This document shows positions 51,407-60,608 of a stretch of 64,000 nt of DNA, one piece after another. The translations under genes and the position numbers were made by a program. Numbering within the stretch: the stretch's first letter is position 1; the number at the start of each line of letters is the position of its first letter. The DNA comes from Streptomyces sp. Alt3 (lineage in GTDB: Bacteria; Actinomycetota; Actinomycetes; Streptomycetales; Streptomycetaceae). The notes beneath the pieces were generated by a model. It had not been told where the DNA came from, did not search any database, and was given only the letters and a program-made list of their open reading frames with translations. The DNA is taken from assembly GCF_030719215.1 (NCBI RefSeq), contig NZ_CP120983.1, positions 4,774,001 through 4,838,000 of the forward strand, read 5' to 3'.

Positions 51407-52348
51407 ATGACCCGCGTTGCCGCCATCGACTGCGGTACCAACTCCATCCGCCTGCTCGTGGCGGACGTGGACCCCGCCACCGGAGACTTCACCGAGCTCG
51501 ACCGCCGGATGCGGATCGTCCGGCTCGGCCAGGGTGTCGACCGCACCGGCCGGCTGGCCCCCGAGGCGCTGGAGCGCACCCTCGACGCCTGCCGTGACTA
51601 CGCGGCCGCGATCAAGGAGCTCGGTGCCGAGCGGATCCGGTTCGTCGCCACGTCCGCCTCCCGGGACGCGGAGAACAGCGACACGTTCGTCCGCGGTGTC
51701 CTGGAGATCCTGGGTGTCGAGCCCGAGGTCGTCACGGGCGACCGGGAGGCGCAGCTGTCCTTCGACGGTGCCACCAAGGAACTGGTTGGCGGTGACCACC
51801 TGGAGAAGCCGTACCTCGTCGTGGACATCGGCGGCGGCTCCACGGAGTTCGTGGTGGGCGACGACCGTGTCCGTGCCGCCAGGTCCGTGGACATCGGCTG
51901 CGTACGCATGACCGAGCGTCATCTCGTCGTGGACGGGACCGTGGTGGACCCCCCGACGCCCGACCGGATCGCCGCGATCCGCGCGGACGTCGACGCCGCT
52001 CTGGACCTGGCGGAGGAGACCGTGCCGATCTCCTCCGCGGCGACGCTCGTCGGCCTGGCGGGGACGGTCACCACCGTCGCCGCGATGGCGCTCGGGCTGG
52101 AGGAGTACGACTCCGAGGCGATCCACCACTCCCGGGTCTCCGTCGAGCGCGTCCGGGAGATCACGGAGAGGCTGCTGGCCTCGACGCACGAGGAACGCGC
52201 GGCGATCCCGGCGATGCACCCGGGCCGGGTCGACGTGATCGCCTCGGGCGCCCTCGTCCTGCTCGCCGTGATGGAGCGGACCGGTGCCCGTGAGGTCGTC
52301 GTCAGTGAGCACGACATCCTCGACGGGATCGCCTGGTCGGCAGCCTGA
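51407..52348 (+). CDS. ppx: Exopolyphosphatase / guanosine pentaphosphate phosphohydrolase
   Basis: Hydrolyses polyphosphate or pppGpp, linking phosphate and stringent signals. The 313-residue ASKHA-fold protein has VAAIDCGTNSIRLLVADV (phosphate-1), SASRDAEN, VVDIGGGSTEFVVG (phosphate-2) and LAGTVTTVAAM. It lacks the C-terminal HD domain of long Ppx/GppA, as is usual in actinobacterial short forms. Last gene of the eno operon, followed by a very strong terminator. Confidence 0.93.
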   Translation: MTRVAAIDCGTNSIRLLVADVDPATGDFTELDRRMRIVRLGQGVDRTGRLAPEALERTLDACRDYAAAIKELGAERIRFVATSASRDAENSDTFVRGVLEILGVEPEVVTGDREAQLSFDGATKELVGGDHLEKPYLVVDIGGGSTEFVVGDDRVRAARSVDIGCVRMTERHLVVDGTVVDPPTPDRIAAIRADVDAALDLAEETVPISSAATLVGLAGTVTTVAAMALGLEEYDSEAIHHSRVSVERVREITERLLASTHEERAAIPAMHPGRVDVIASGALVLLAVMERTGAREVVVSEHDILDGIAWSAA

Positions 52349-52411
52349 TCACAGGGGTGGTGCGGACGCGGTGAGCTGCTGCTCAAACGCATTCCGGCCT
52401 GCACTTCTGAG

Positions 52412-52457
52412 CTTGCGAAAGGCCTCCCCGGACCCGTCCGGGGAGGCCTTTCGCAAG
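52412..52457 (+). terminator. Very strong terminator ending the eno-ppx operon
   Basis: A perfect 21-bp stem (52412-52432 with 52437-52457) closed by a 4-nt loop. It isolates the operon from ndh. Confidence 0.92.
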
Positions 52458-52473
52458 GCGCCGCGACGAAGTT

Positions 52474-52489
52474 CGTGAACTTCTTCACA
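52474..52489 (+). promoter_or_regulatory. Rex operator (ROP) upstream of ndh
   Basis: CGTGAACTTCTTCACA matches the Rex site TGTGAACNNNTTCACA at all defined positions but the first. Rex is the NADH/NAD+ redox sensor of Streptomyces, and respiratory NADH dehydrogenase genes are natural targets. It lies 308 bp before the ndh ATG and 16 bp after the terminator, implying a long leader. The rest of the 449-bp gap (52490-52796) contains no coding ORF; an imperfect GGTGAAC-AAC-GTTCGCC repeat occurs at 52651. Confidence 0.75.
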
Positions 52490-52796
52490 AGGAATTCGGC
52501 CCTACTGGGCGAAGTTCTTCCTCCGGGGGGCTGTCCGGGCGGCCCGGGGCCGGCACGCGGACGCTGCGCGGACGTTTCGGGGGTGTGGCCGGGACGTGTC
52601 CCGGGCGGGTGGTTCATCCCCGTCGGTGGCTCCAGGGCCAGCTCACAAGTGGTGAACAACGTTCGCCGGAGCGTCCTGGTTCCCCACCCGCACCATGACC
52701 TGGGTCACGTGGGCGGCGAAGTGTAGCAGAGGGTGGCCCATACCTTGTGAAGGGGCTCACGAGCGTGCCCCCCGAGGGGGGTGGATACTCGATGGC

Positions 52797-54200
52797 ATGA
52801 GCACCACGGAGCGTCCCAGGATCCTCGTTGTAGGCGGTGGGTACGTAGGCCTGTACGCAGCTCGTCGCATTCTGAAGAAGATGCGGTATGGAGAGGCGAC
52901 CGTCACGGTCGTCGACCCGCGCTCGTACATGACGTACCAGCCCTTCCTCCCCGAAGCTGCTGCCGGCAGCATCTCGCCTCGGCACGTCGTCGTCCCGCTG
53001 CGACGCGTACTGCCGAAGGCCGAGGTTCTCACCGGCCGTGTCACGACCATCGATCAGGACCGCAAGGTCGCCACGGTCGCGCCGCTCGTCGGCGAGGCCT
53101 ACGAGCTGCCCTTCGACTACCTGGTCATCGCGATGGGCGCGGTCTCCCGTACCTTCCCGATCCCCGGCCTCGCCGAGCAGGGCATCGGCATGAAGGGCAT
53201 CGAGGAGGCCATCGGTCTGCGCAACCACGTCCTCGAGCAGCTGGACAAGGCCGACTCGACGACCGATGAGGACGTCCGCCGCAAGGCGCTGACGTTCGTC
53301 TTCGTGGGTGGCGGCTTCGCCGGCGCGGAGACCATCGGCGAGGTCGAGGACATGGCGCGCGACGCGGCCAAGTACTACACGAGCGTGAAGCGCGAGGACA
53401 TGCGCTTCATCCTGGTCGACGCCGCCGACAAGATCCTTCCCGAGGTCGGCCCGAAGCTGGGCGCGTACGGCAAGGAGCACCTGGAGAGCCGTGGTGTCGA
53501 GGTCTACCTCTCGACCTCCATGGACTCCTGCGTCGACGGTCACGTCGTCCTGAAGAACGGCCTCGAGGTCGACTCCAGCACGATCGTGTGGACGGCCGGC
53601 GTGAAGCCGAACCCGGCGCTGGCGCGCTTCGGCCTGCCGCTCGGCCCCCGCGGTCACGTGGACACGTCCGAGAAGCTCCAGGTGCAGGGCACCGACTACA
53701 TCTGGTCCGCGGGCGACAACGCCCAGGTCCCGGACATGGTCGGCCGCCGCGCGGGCAACCCGAACGCCTGGTGCCCGCCGAACGCCCAGCACGCGCTGCG
53801 TCAGGCCAAGGTCCTCGGTGACAACGTCATCTCCGGCATGCGGGGCTTCCCGCAGAAGGAGTACAGCCACGCCAACAAGGGTGCGGTCGCCGGGCTCGGC
53901 CTGCACAAGGGCGTCGCGATGATCGTCATGGGCAAGGTGAAGATCAAGGTCAAGGGCCGTCTCGCCTGGTACATGCACCGTGGCTACCACGGCATGGCCA
54001 TGCCGACCTGGAACCGCAAGATCCGGATCTTCGCGGACTGGACGCTGGCGATGTTCCTGAAGCGCGAGGTCGTCTCGCTCGGCGCCATGGAGACTCCCCG
54101 CGAGGAGTTCTACGAGGCCGCCAAGCCGAGCCCCGCGCCCGTCGCGGCCAAGGCCGACGGCGACAAGGACAAGGCCGGCGAGAAGGCCAAGGCCTCCTAG
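52797..54200 (+). CDS. ndh: Type II NADH dehydrogenase (NDH-2)
   Basis: Membrane-associated flavoenzyme that passes electrons from NADH to menaquinone without pumping protons. The 467-residue protein has the FAD Rossmann motif VVGGGYVGLYAARR at its start, the NADH-binding motif FVFVGGGFAGAETIGE, the quinone-site region PNAQHALRQAKVL and a C-terminal membrane-binding helix (FADWTLAMFLKREV) followed by a Lys/Ala tail. ATG at 52797. Predicted to be Rex-controlled through the site at 52474, so expression should follow the NADH/NAD+ ratio. Confidence 0.95.
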   Translation: MSTTERPRILVVGGGYVGLYAARRILKKMRYGEATVTVVDPRSYMTYQPFLPEAAAGSISPRHVVVPLRRVLPKAEVLTGRVTTIDQDRKVATVAPLVGEAYELPFDYLVIAMGAVSRTFPIPGLAEQGIGMKGIEEAIGLRNHVLEQLDKADSTTDEDVRRKALTFVFVGGGFAGAETIGEVEDMARDAAKYYTSVKREDMRFILVDAADKILPEVGPKLGAYGKEHLESRGVEVYLSTSMDSCVDGHVVLKNGLEVDSSTIVWTAGVKPNPALARFGLPLGPRGHVDTSEKLQVQGTDYIWSAGDNAQVPDMVGRRAGNPNAWCPPNAQHALRQAKVLGDNVISGMRGFPQKEYSHANKGAVAGLGLHKGVAMIVMGKVKIKVKGRLAWYMHRGYHGMAMPTWNRKIRIFADWTLAMFLKREVVSLGAMETPREEFYEAAKPSPAPVAAKADGDKDKAGEKAKAS

Positions 54201-54213
54201 CGCCTGTACGTAA

Positions 54214-54257
54214 CCGAAGGGGTCGTCCGCCATCCGTGGTGCGGACGGCCCCTTCGG
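54214..54257 (+). terminator. Terminator after ndh
   Basis: A 17-bp stem with one G-U pair (54214-54230 with 54241-54257) around a 10-nt loop, 14 bp past the stop. Confidence 0.85.
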
Positions 54258-54471
54258 CGTTCCCGGCGCTCCGTGGCCCCTCTGCGCACCGTCAACTAGA
54301 TGGCCAGTGCAGGTATTTTGCCGTTCCGTTGCCGTGGAACGGGATGGCGCGGGTGCCGGGCGGCGTTGACGCCTGTGTACCTCGCCGCGGCCCCGAGGTG
54401 TCGCGGCCCGGTTCGGATGCGTATATGCGAATTTAGGCACATTCGGAAACACCACCACGGAGGTGTGCACC

Positions 54472-55776
54472 ATGGCCGACGCCGCGTCGCGGCTGACCGC
54501 TCTTGCCGAAGAGTTGCTGGGAGAGCCCCTGCCGGTCCGGATCCGGGCCTGGGACGGCAGCGAATCCGGGCCGCCGGGTGCCCCCACCCTCGTCCTGCGC
54601 CACCGCCGTGCCCTGCGCCGGCTGCTCTGGAAGCCCGGCGAACTGGGCCTGGCCCGCGCCTGGGTGGCCGGGGAGATCGACGTCGACGGCGACCTGTACG
54701 CGGTCCTGGACGCCATGGCCTCCCTGCTCTGGGAGCGCGGCGCCGACGCGAAGGACAGCGTCCACCCGCTCCGAGACCCGAAGGTGCGCGCGTTCGGCCG
54801 CGGCCTCGTCGAGCTGGCCGGCCCCTGGCCGCCGCCGCCCCCGCCCGCCGAGGAGATCCGCCGCCGGGCCGGGACGCTGCACACCAGACGCCGCGACAAG
54901 GAAGCCATCAGCCACCACTACGACGTGGGCAACGACTTCTACGCGATGGTCCTCGGCCCGTCCATGGTCTACTCCTGCGCCTACTGGCAGGACGGCTCCA
55001 CGCTCGAGGACGCCCAGCGCGACAAGCTCGACCTCGTCTGCCGCAAGCTGGCCCTGAAGGAGGGCGACCGCCTCCTCGACGTCGGCTGCGGCTGGGGCTC
55101 GATGGCGATCCACGCGGCCCGCGAGTACGGAGCCCGGGTCACCGGGGTGACCCTCTCCACCGAACAGGCCGCCTTCGCCCGCAAGCGCATCGCCGAGGAG
55201 GGCCTCACCGACCGGATCGAGATCCGGGTCCAGGACTACCGGGACGTCAGGGACGGCCCCTACGACGCCATCTCCTCGATCGGCATGGCCGAGCACGTGG
55301 GGTCGATCCGCTTCCGTGAGTACGCCGACGACCTCTACGCACTCCTCCGGCCCGGCGGCCGGCTGCTCAACCACCAGATCGCCCGCCGCCCGGAGAGGGA
55401 CGAGTCGGCCTACCACGTCGACGACTTCATCGACGCCTACGTCTTCCCCGACGGTGAACTCGCCCCGGTGGGCCGCACCGTCACCACCCTGGAGGAGGCC
55501 GGCTTCGAGGCCCGGGACGTCGAGGCGATCCGCGAGCACTACGCGCTGACCCTGCGTCAGTGGGTGGCCAATCTGGAGAAGCACTGGAAGGAGGCCGTCC
55601 GGGCCACCTCGCCGGGCCGGGCCCGGGTGTGGCGGCTCTACATGGCCGCCTCCGCGCTCTCCTTCGAGCACAACAAGATCGGCGTCAACCAGATCCTCGC
55701 GGTGCGCCCGCGGGAGGGCGGAGCGGCCGGAATGCCGCTGCGGGCCCGTGACTGGACGGCGTCGGCGAACGGCTGA
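54472..55776 (+). CDS. cfa: Cyclopropane-fatty-acyl-phospholipid synthase
   Basis: SAM-dependent enzyme that adds a methylene bridge to unsaturated acyl chains in membrane lipids. The 434-residue product has the N-terminal lipid-binding region, then SHHYDVGNDFYAMVLGPSMV with the CFA signature, YSCAYW, SAM motif I LLDVGCGWGSMAIHAA and SIGMAEHVG. ATG at 54472 has GGAGGTG upstream; an in-frame ATG at 54463 is less likely. It may act on unsaturated lipids made by the desaturase elsewhere in this window, but nothing links them in regulation. Monocistronic. Confidence 0.94.
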   Translation: MADAASRLTALAEELLGEPLPVRIRAWDGSESGPPGAPTLVLRHRRALRRLLWKPGELGLARAWVAGEIDVDGDLYAVLDAMASLLWERGADAKDSVHPLRDPKVRAFGRGLVELAGPWPPPPPPAEEIRRRAGTLHTRRRDKEAISHHYDVGNDFYAMVLGPSMVYSCAYWQDGSTLEDAQRDKLDLVCRKLALKEGDRLLDVGCGWGSMAIHAAREYGARVTGVTLSTEQAAFARKRIAEEGLTDRIEIRVQDYRDVRDGPYDAISSIGMAEHVGSIRFREYADDLYALLRPGGRLLNHQIARRPERDESAYHVDDFIDAYVFPDGELAPVGRTVTTLEEAGFEARDVEAIREHYALTLRQWVANLEKHWKEAVRATSPGRARVWRLYMAASALSFEHNKIGVNQILAVRPREGGAAGMPLRARDWTASANG

Positions 55777-55787
55777 CCCGGGAACGC

Positions 55788-55821
55788 GGAAGGGCCGGCA
55801 CCCGCGGGTGCCGGCCCTTCC
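55788..55821. terminator. Bidirectional terminator between cfa and the ABC permease
   Basis: A perfect 34-bp palindrome (17+17) centred at CACCCG/CGGGTG. It can serve both convergent genes. Confidence 0.88.
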
Positions 55822-55830
55822 CTCGTGCGG

Positions 55831-58367
55831 TTACTCCGTCTTGATCGCGGTCAGCATGTTCAGCTTCGCGCCGCTGCGGGCCGGCCACAGCGAGGCCAGC
55901 ACGCCCACGAGTCCTGCCAGCACCAGGAAGATCGCGAGCCGGTCCCACGGGATGACCAGGGCGTAGCCGGGGATGTCGGCGGACAGGCTCTTCCCGATCG
56001 CCCAGCCGATGAACGTACCGAGAGCGACTCCGACCACCGCTCCGAAGACCGAGATCACGACGGCCTCCAGCCGGATCATGCGCTTGACCCTGCGCCGGTC
56101 GAGGCCGATCGCCCTCAGCATGCCGATCTCCTGCTGTCGTTCGAAGACCGACATGGCCAGCGTGTTGACCACTCCGAGGACGGCGATCACCAGGGCCATC
56201 GCCAGCAGCCCGTACATGATGTTCAGCGCGGTGTTGATGAACCCGCCGAACATGTCCCGGATGCCCTGGCGGTCCATGATGCTCATCGCGGGGTTGTCGC
56301 CGAGCGCCTTGACCACGGCCGCCTCGTTGGCGTCGCTCTGGCCGCCTTCCATGGTCAGCCAGACCTCGCGGATGTCGGCGGCGCTCTCGTGCGGGGTGAC
56401 GACGGTCTCGGAGATGAGGACCGGGGAGAGGAACTCGTTGCCCTCGTAGAGCGCCCCGACCTTCAGGGTCTCCTTCTTCTCGTCCTGGAACGTCACGGGG
56501 ACGCTGTCGCCGGTCTTCCAGCCGTGCGACTTCGCGGTCTTGCGGTCGACGGCGATCTCACCGTCCTTCAGCGAGGACAGCGAACCGGAGACCGTCTTCA
56601 GGTCGAAGACCTTCTCGACGTCGCCCGGGGTGACGCCGGAGGCCGAGACGCCCGCCTCGTCCTCGGCGCCGACGGTGAGCCAGACGGACCGCTGGGGGAG
56701 GCCGCCGCGACACCGTCGGCCTTGCGCAGGGCGGTGAGGGCCGACTCGTCGAGCGAGTCCCCACTGGCCATCGAGACCATGTAGTCGGCCCGGATGTTGT
56801 CCGTCGTCATCTTGTCGATGGCCTGGCCGAGCGTGACGCCGAGCACGGAGATGCCGGTGACCAGGGTGAGTCCGATCGCCAGGGCAGACGCGGTCGCCCC
56901 GGTGCGGCGCGGATTGCGGACCGCGTTCTGCGCGGCCAGCTTGCCGGAGACCCCGAAGAGCTTCCGCAGCAGCGGTCGCGCCAGGGCGATCACCGGACGG
57001 GAGAGCAGCGGGATGAGCACGATGACACCGACGAGGGCGAGGAAGGCACCGCCGCCGAGGAGCCACCGGCCGTTCTCGTCACCCTGGGCGGCACCGGCCA
57101 CGATCAGGGCGGAACCGAGGAGGGTGAGCACGGCGCCGAAGGAGTTCCGTACGACCAGCGACTTGGTGGTGGCCACCGCGTGCACGCTGCTCATCGCCGC
57201 CACCGGCGGGATCTTGGCGGCCCGGCGGGCGGGCAGCCAGGCGGCGAACACGGTGATCAGCACGCCGACGGCGAACGCGGAGACGACCGCGGTGGGGGAG
57301 ACGACCAGCGGACCGGCCGGGATCTTCCCGCCGAACGCGCCCATCGCGGAGCGCAGTCCCACCGCGAGCGCGACGCCGAGGGCGAAGCCGATCACCGAGG
57401 CGACCACGCCGACCACACCCGCTTCGAGCAGGATGGCCCGCTTGACCTGCCGGCGGGAGGCGCCGACGGCGCGCATCAGGGCGAGTTCCTTGGTGCGCTG
57501 GGCGATCAGCATGGTGAAGGTGTTGGCGATCAGGAACACGCCGACGAAGAGTGCGATGGCCGCGAAGGCCAGCAGCATCGCGTTGAGGCTCTTGAGACCG
57601 GACTCGGTCATCCTGGCCTCCTCGTCCGCCAGGTCCGCGCCCGTCGTGGCCTCGGCGGTCTCCGGGATGAGGGGCTTCACGGCGTCCAGGAGCTTCTGGT
57701 CGGACGTGCCCGCCGTGGCGGCCACGGTGACGTCGCTGAACTCGCCGGGCCGCAGGTACAGCTGCTGGGCGACCTCGGTGTCGAAGAGGACCAGGCTGCC
57801 GCCCGCGTTCACCGCTCCGTCCTCGGTGGTGAAGATCCCGGAGAGGGTGTACTCCTTCACCGGCCCGTTCGTGGCGACCCGCACCGGCTTGCCGACGCGG
57901 TACTCGCCCTTGGCGGCGGTCTCCTTGTCGAGTGCGACCTGGCCGGACTCCATCGGCCCCGTGCCGTCGGTGAACGTGTACTGGGCGTCCTTGCCGCCGG
58001 CCCCGGGGGAGAAGTTGGAGCCGGTGTTGGACCAGCCGTCGCCGATGAGCTTGCCGCCGGTGTCGGCGACGCCGGCGAACCCGGAGACGCGCCCGGTGGC
58101 CCCGGCCACCCCGTCGAGGTCCTGGATCTTCTTGAGGGTCGCCTCGTCGATGCCGTCTGCCTGGTCGTCGCCGCGCTGGGCCCAGGTCTTGACGGCGACG
58201 GCGACGTCGTCGTAGCTCTTGGCCGACTGGTTGCGGAAGGCGTTGCCGAGGGTGTCGGTGAAGACGAGGGTGCCGGAGACGAAGGCTACGCCGAGCATGA
58301 CGGCGAGCACGGTCATCAGCAGCCTGGCCTTGTGCGCGAGCACATTGCGCAGGGCGGTACGGAACAT
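55831..58367 (-). pseudogene. FtsX-like two-module ABC permease, one frameshift
   Basis: Corrected length is about 845 residues with the same architecture as the permease at 27616: N-terminal helix, extracytoplasmic MacB_PCD-like domain, three helices with RTKELALMRAVGASRRQV, a middle segment with RNPRRTGATASALAIGL, a second extracytoplasmic domain and a final FtsX module with RQQEIGMLRAIGLDRRRV, ending LNMLTAIKTE. The break is at 56694-56698: five G on the plus strand (five C in the gene) where six are needed to read SPQRSVWLTVG. A homopolymer indel is a classic sequencing error, so the gene may be intact in the organism. Confidence 0.85.
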
Positions 58368-58425
58368 GTCTGTGTGTCCTGGGATGGGTTCCGGAAGGGG
58401 GGAGGGGAGCGGCGGCCTCGCCGCG

Positions 58426-59193
58426 TCAGCTGGTGCGGCCCTTCGCGTCGAAAGCCTTCATCCGGTCGAGGACACCGTCGGCGGTCGGGTTCAGCATCTG
58501 GTCGACGACCGCGCCGTCCGCGAGGAAGACCACGCGGTCCGCGTAGGAGGCTGCCACCGGGTCGTGGGTCACCATCACCACGGTCTGGCCGAGCTCGCGC
58601 ACCGAGTTGCGCAGGAAGCCGAGGACCTCGGCGCCGGAGCGGGAGTCGAGGTTACCGGTGGGCTCGTCACCGAAGATGATCTCGGGCTGCGAGGCCAGGG
58701 CGCGGGCCACCGCGACGCGCTGCTGCTGGCCGCCCGAGAGCTCCGTGGGGCGGTGCTTCAGCCGCTCCGAGAGGCCCACCATGTCGATGACCTTCTGCAG
58801 CCAGGCGGCGTCGGGCTTACGGCCCGCGATGTCCATCGGCAGGGTGATGTTCTCCAGCGCGGTCAGCGTGGGGAGCAGGTTGAAGGCCTGGAAGATGAAG
58901 CCGATCTTGTCCCGGCGCAGCTGGGTGAGCTGCTTGTCCTTCAGCGTCCCCAGTTCCGTCTCGCCGATGCGCACGGAGCCGCTGCTGAAGCTGTCGAGAC
59001 CGGCCACGCAGTGCATCAGCGTGGACTTGCCGGAACCCGACGGGCCCATGATCGCGGTGAATTCGCCCTGCGGGAAGTCCACGGTCACCCGGTCGAGGGC
59101 GACGACCTGGGTCTCACCCTGGCCGTAGACCTTCGACAGCTCCGTGGCGCGGGCGGCGACCGCGGTGGTGCGGTGAACGGTGGTGGTGGTCAC
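58426..59193 (-). CDS. ABC transporter ATPase, LolD/MacB type (paralogue)
   Basis: A 255-residue ATPase with Walker A GPSGSGKST, signature LSGGQQQRVAVARAL, Walker B IIFGDEPTGNLDS and the H-loop VMVTHDPVA. It partners the permease 58 bp downstream. It closely resembles the ATPase at 26831, down to conserved stretches around GFIFQAFNLLPTL. The GTG start follows GGAGTACCCCT, a usable Shine-Dalgarno. No regulator is adjacent. Confidence 0.93.
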   Translation of the reverse strand: MTTTTVHRTTAVAARATELSKVYGQGETQVVALDRVTVDFPQGEFTAIMGPSGSGKSTLMHCVAGLDSFSSGSVRIGETELGTLKDKQLTQLRRDKIGFIFQAFNLLPTLTALENITLPMDIAGRKPDAAWLQKVIDMVGLSERLKHRPTELSGGQQQRVAVARALASQPEIIFGDEPTGNLDSRSGAEVLGFLRNSVRELGQTVVMVTHDPVAASYADRVVFLADGAVVDQMLNPTADGVLDRMKAFDAKGRTS

Positions 59194-59364
59194 AGGGGTA
59201 CTCCAGGTTCGGACGTGAGGTTCGCGGGGACCCCCTCATCCTCGCCTCCGGACCCGGGCCGGGTCGTCAGCCCTCGTGCCCGTTCCCGGGGCCCTCTTGA
59301 GTCGCACCCGCCGGGCGTCGGCGTACACCTGAGGTAGGAGACCGACCCTGAGTGTCCTGGTCCC

Positions 59365-60384
59365 TCAGCGGGGCGGGGCGGTGGATCCGCGGGGGACCAG
59401 GCGGGCCGCGGCGTCCTCGAACCCCGGGGCCGAGCCGCCGGCGACCATCGCCAGCAGGGTGCGGGCAGCGTGGGTGCCGTAGGCGGGGATGTCCCTGCTC
59501 AGAGCGGTCAGCGGGGGACGCACGACGCGGGAGAGCTGGGAGTCGTCCCAGGCGACGAGAGACAGGTCGGCGGGCACGTCCAGGCCCATCTCCTGGGCGA
59601 CGGAGAGCCCGGCGACGGCCATGATGTCGTTGTCGTAGATGACGGCGGTCGGCCGTGAGGCGGAGCTGATCAGCCGCCGGGTGGCGTGCGCGCCCTCCTC
59701 GCCGGAGTAGTCGGTGTGCACCACCACCGGCTCGTCCAGTCCGAGTTCGGCGCTGATCTCGCGCTGGGCGCTGTCGCGCAGCCGGGTGTGGGCCAGTTCG
59801 GGCAGTCCGGCGACCCGGGCGACGGAGCGGTGACCGAGCGCGGACAGATACGTCAGGGTGTCCCGCAGGGCCGCGGAGTCGTCCGACCACACGGGGGTGA
59901 GGGGCCCGGCCGCCGAGGGGTGGCCGATCACGACGGCTGGCATGCCCAGCTCGGCGATGCCCCCGATCCGCGGATCCGGGGAGCGCACGTCGGCGAGGAA
60001 CACCCCGTCCACGCGGCCCTCGCCCCACCAGCGGCGGTACATCTCCAGCTCCTGCGCGGGGTCGGCGACGACCTGGAGGAGCAGTGCGCAGCCCCGGGTG
60101 GAGAGTTCGGTCTCGATGCCGCTGATCAGCTCCATGAAGAACGGCTCCACGCCGAGCATCCTGGCCGGGCGGGACAGTGCGAGGCCCACGGTGTCGGCGC
60201 GGGCACGGGTGAGGGCGCGGGCGGCGCTGTTGGGGCGCCAGCCGATCTCCTGCGCGATGGCCTTGATGGAGGCGCGGGTCGCGGGGGAGACGCCCGGGCG
60301 GTCGTTCAGGGCGTACGACACCGCGACCTTCGATACCCCGGCGCGGCGCGCGATGTCGGCGATCGTGGGGCGGTGCTTGGACAT
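59365..60384 (-). CDS. LacI-family transcriptional regulator
   Basis: Sugar-responsive repressor of 339 residues: N-terminal helix-turn-helix TIADIARRAGVSKVAVSYAL with the hinge helix (PNSAARALTRARADTVGLAL), then a periplasmic-binding-protein-like effector domain. ATG at 60384 gives the canonical LacI start; the open frame upstream is not family-like. It is divergent from a transporter operon whose promoter region contains a GGGAGCGCTCCC palindrome of the CebR class, so it most likely represses that transporter until a sugar binds. Confidence 0.92.
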   Translation of the reverse strand: MSKHRPTIADIARRAGVSKVAVSYALNDRPGVSPATRASIKAIAQEIGWRPNSAARALTRARADTVGLALSRPARMLGVEPFFMELISGIETELSTRGCALLLQVVADPAQELEMYRRWWGEGRVDGVFLADVRSPDPRIGGIAELGMPAVVIGHPSAAGPLTPVWSDDSAALRDTLTYLSALGHRSVARVAGLPELAHTRLRDSAQREISAELGLDEPVVVHTDYSGEEGAHATRRLISSASRPTAVIYDNDIMAVAGLSVAQEMGLDVPADLSLVAWDDSQLSRVVRPPLTALSRDIPAYGTHAARTLLAMVAGGSAPGFEDAAARLVPRGSTAPPR

Positions 60385-60396
60385 GGGACCTCGCTT

Positions 60397-60404
60397 AACC
60401 GGTT
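60397..60404. promoter_or_regulatory. AACCGGTT palindrome near the LacI gene start
   Basis: A CG-centred 8-bp palindrome 13 bp before the LacI ATG. LacI-family operators are commonly CG-centred palindromes, so it may be an autoregulatory site; alone it is weak evidence. Confidence 0.3.
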
Positions 60405-60496
60405 CGTGTTCAAGGCGCATCCTAGCCGCAGGTCCCTGACCTCTGTCTTCCTCCGGGCGGTCCAGACCTCTTCGGAATTCCCTGGAAAAACTGGAA

Positions 60497-60510
60497 TGGG
60501 AGCGCTCCCG
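60497..60510. promoter_or_regulatory. CebR/LacI-type operator TGGGAGCGCTCCCG
   Basis: The core GGGAGCGCTCCC (60498-60509) is a perfect palindrome matching the cellobiose/beta-glucoside CebR-type operator of Streptomyces except for its last base. It sits 5 bp upstream of the -35 hexamer of the transporter promoter and between the two divergent genes. Confidence 0.8.
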
Positions 60511-60515
60511 CTCTA

Positions 60516-60544
60516 TTGACACGACTTCGGGACGCCCATACCTT
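60516..60544 (+). promoter_or_regulatory. Promoter of the solute-binding-protein operon
   Basis: TTGACA (60516-60521), 16-17 bp spacer, ATACCT/TACCTT (60538-60544). This is a near-consensus housekeeping promoter, 65 bp before the start codon and overlapped at its upstream side by the LacI-type operator. Confidence 0.7.
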
Positions 60545-60608
60545 CACGGCACTTACCCGGTTCAGTAACTCCGCTCGGCAGGGACGGCGCGGGGAAAAAG
60601 GAGGGGCT

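Noticed and set aside
52651..52667. GGTGAAC-AAC-GTTCGCC as a second Rex site
   Set aside because: The half-site spacing is five rather than four and the right arm departs from TTCACA; only the site at 52474 fits.
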